From: DATFAS01 sp035254305
Lineage (GTDB): Bacteria; Bacillota; Bacilli; Aneurinibacillales; RAOX-1
Direction of reading: 5' to 3'
NCBI GenBank assembly: GCA_035254305.1
Contig: DATFAS010000033.1
Span: forward strand, 1-5,980
DNA length: 5,980 nucleotides
Part shown: positions 5,956-5,980 of the stretch, in pieces
Layout: each line of letters begins with the position of its first letter
Position numbering within the stretch: position 1 is the stretch's first letter
Program-made: the position numbers and the translations under genes
Notes under the pieces: generated by a model
What the model saw: only the letters and a program-made list of their open reading frames with translations
Database searches by the model: none
Told to the model about the DNA's origin: nothing

Positions 5956-5980
5956 TTGACGCCCATTACGCTGACCTATA
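5956..5980 (+). promoter_or_regulatory. Possible divergent promoter, cut by the window edge
   Basis: TTGACG (5956-5961), a 5-of-6 match to the -35 consensus, begins two bases after the palindrome. A TATA (5977-5980) runs into the window end at a 15-base spacing, so the -10 box is incomplete or lies just beyond. This would drive a plus-strand gene to the right, the likely target of the regulator. Confidence 0.4.

Noticed and set aside
1..5980. CRISPR arrays, tRNA or rRNA genes, intact insertion sequences, prophage or toxin-antitoxin modules
   Set aside because: No regularly spaced repeats, no transposase motifs, no terminal inverted repeats with target duplications, and no tRNA-like sequence were seen on reading both strands.

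Overview
The window looks like a low-to-medium G+C Firmicute chromosome, most likely Bacillales and perhaps the Brevibacillus/Paenibacillus group. The reasons are strong AGGAGG-type Shine-Dalgarno sites, frequent TTG starts backed by those sites, and a helicase that closely matches the Bacillus YpvA type. The genus is inferred, not demonstrated.

Left part (1-1990): a plus-strand gene (21-1184) encodes a 387-residue protein with an SAP/Rho-N-like start and a C-terminal SEC-C zinc motif. It converges on a minus-strand gene (1240-1986, TTG start) for a FetB-type (UPF0014) ABC permease. No FetA-type ATPase lies next to it in the window.

Middle (1990-3271): a 276-base gap carries what appears to be the decayed tail of a small plus-strand gene (motif YxRADGTYVxSYWR), ending inside a strong 9-bp hairpin. 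Next, on the minus strand, is an unrecognised secreted 240-residue protein (2263-2985) with a clear signal peptide. A second gap (2986-3271) holds a 37-codon plus-strand ORF with an excellent Shine-Dalgarno site, an overlapping longer frame with no good start, and promoter-like TATAAT boxes on both strands. Its function is unclear.

Right part (3272-5980): a plus-strand XPD/DinG-family helicase of the YpvA type (TTG start, complete helicase motifs, four Fe-S cysteines) ends at a textbook intrinsic terminator. A minus-strand TetR-family regulator (5297-5884 by the preferred ATG) faces it tail to tail. The regulator's upstream region contains a large near-perfect palindrome (12-bp arms plus a 4-bp inner arm) that covers its own promoter and lies beside an outward-facing TTGACG. 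This is the layout expected for a repressor controlling itself and a divergent gene beyond position 5980.

The genes do not form one pathway; most are single transcription units in alternating orientation. I found no CRISPR array, no rRNA or tRNA gene, no intact insertion sequence, and no convincing new multi-gene system. The most informative items are the TetR palindrome, the apparently solitary FetB, the decayed small gene and the unexplained 3001-3271 segment.
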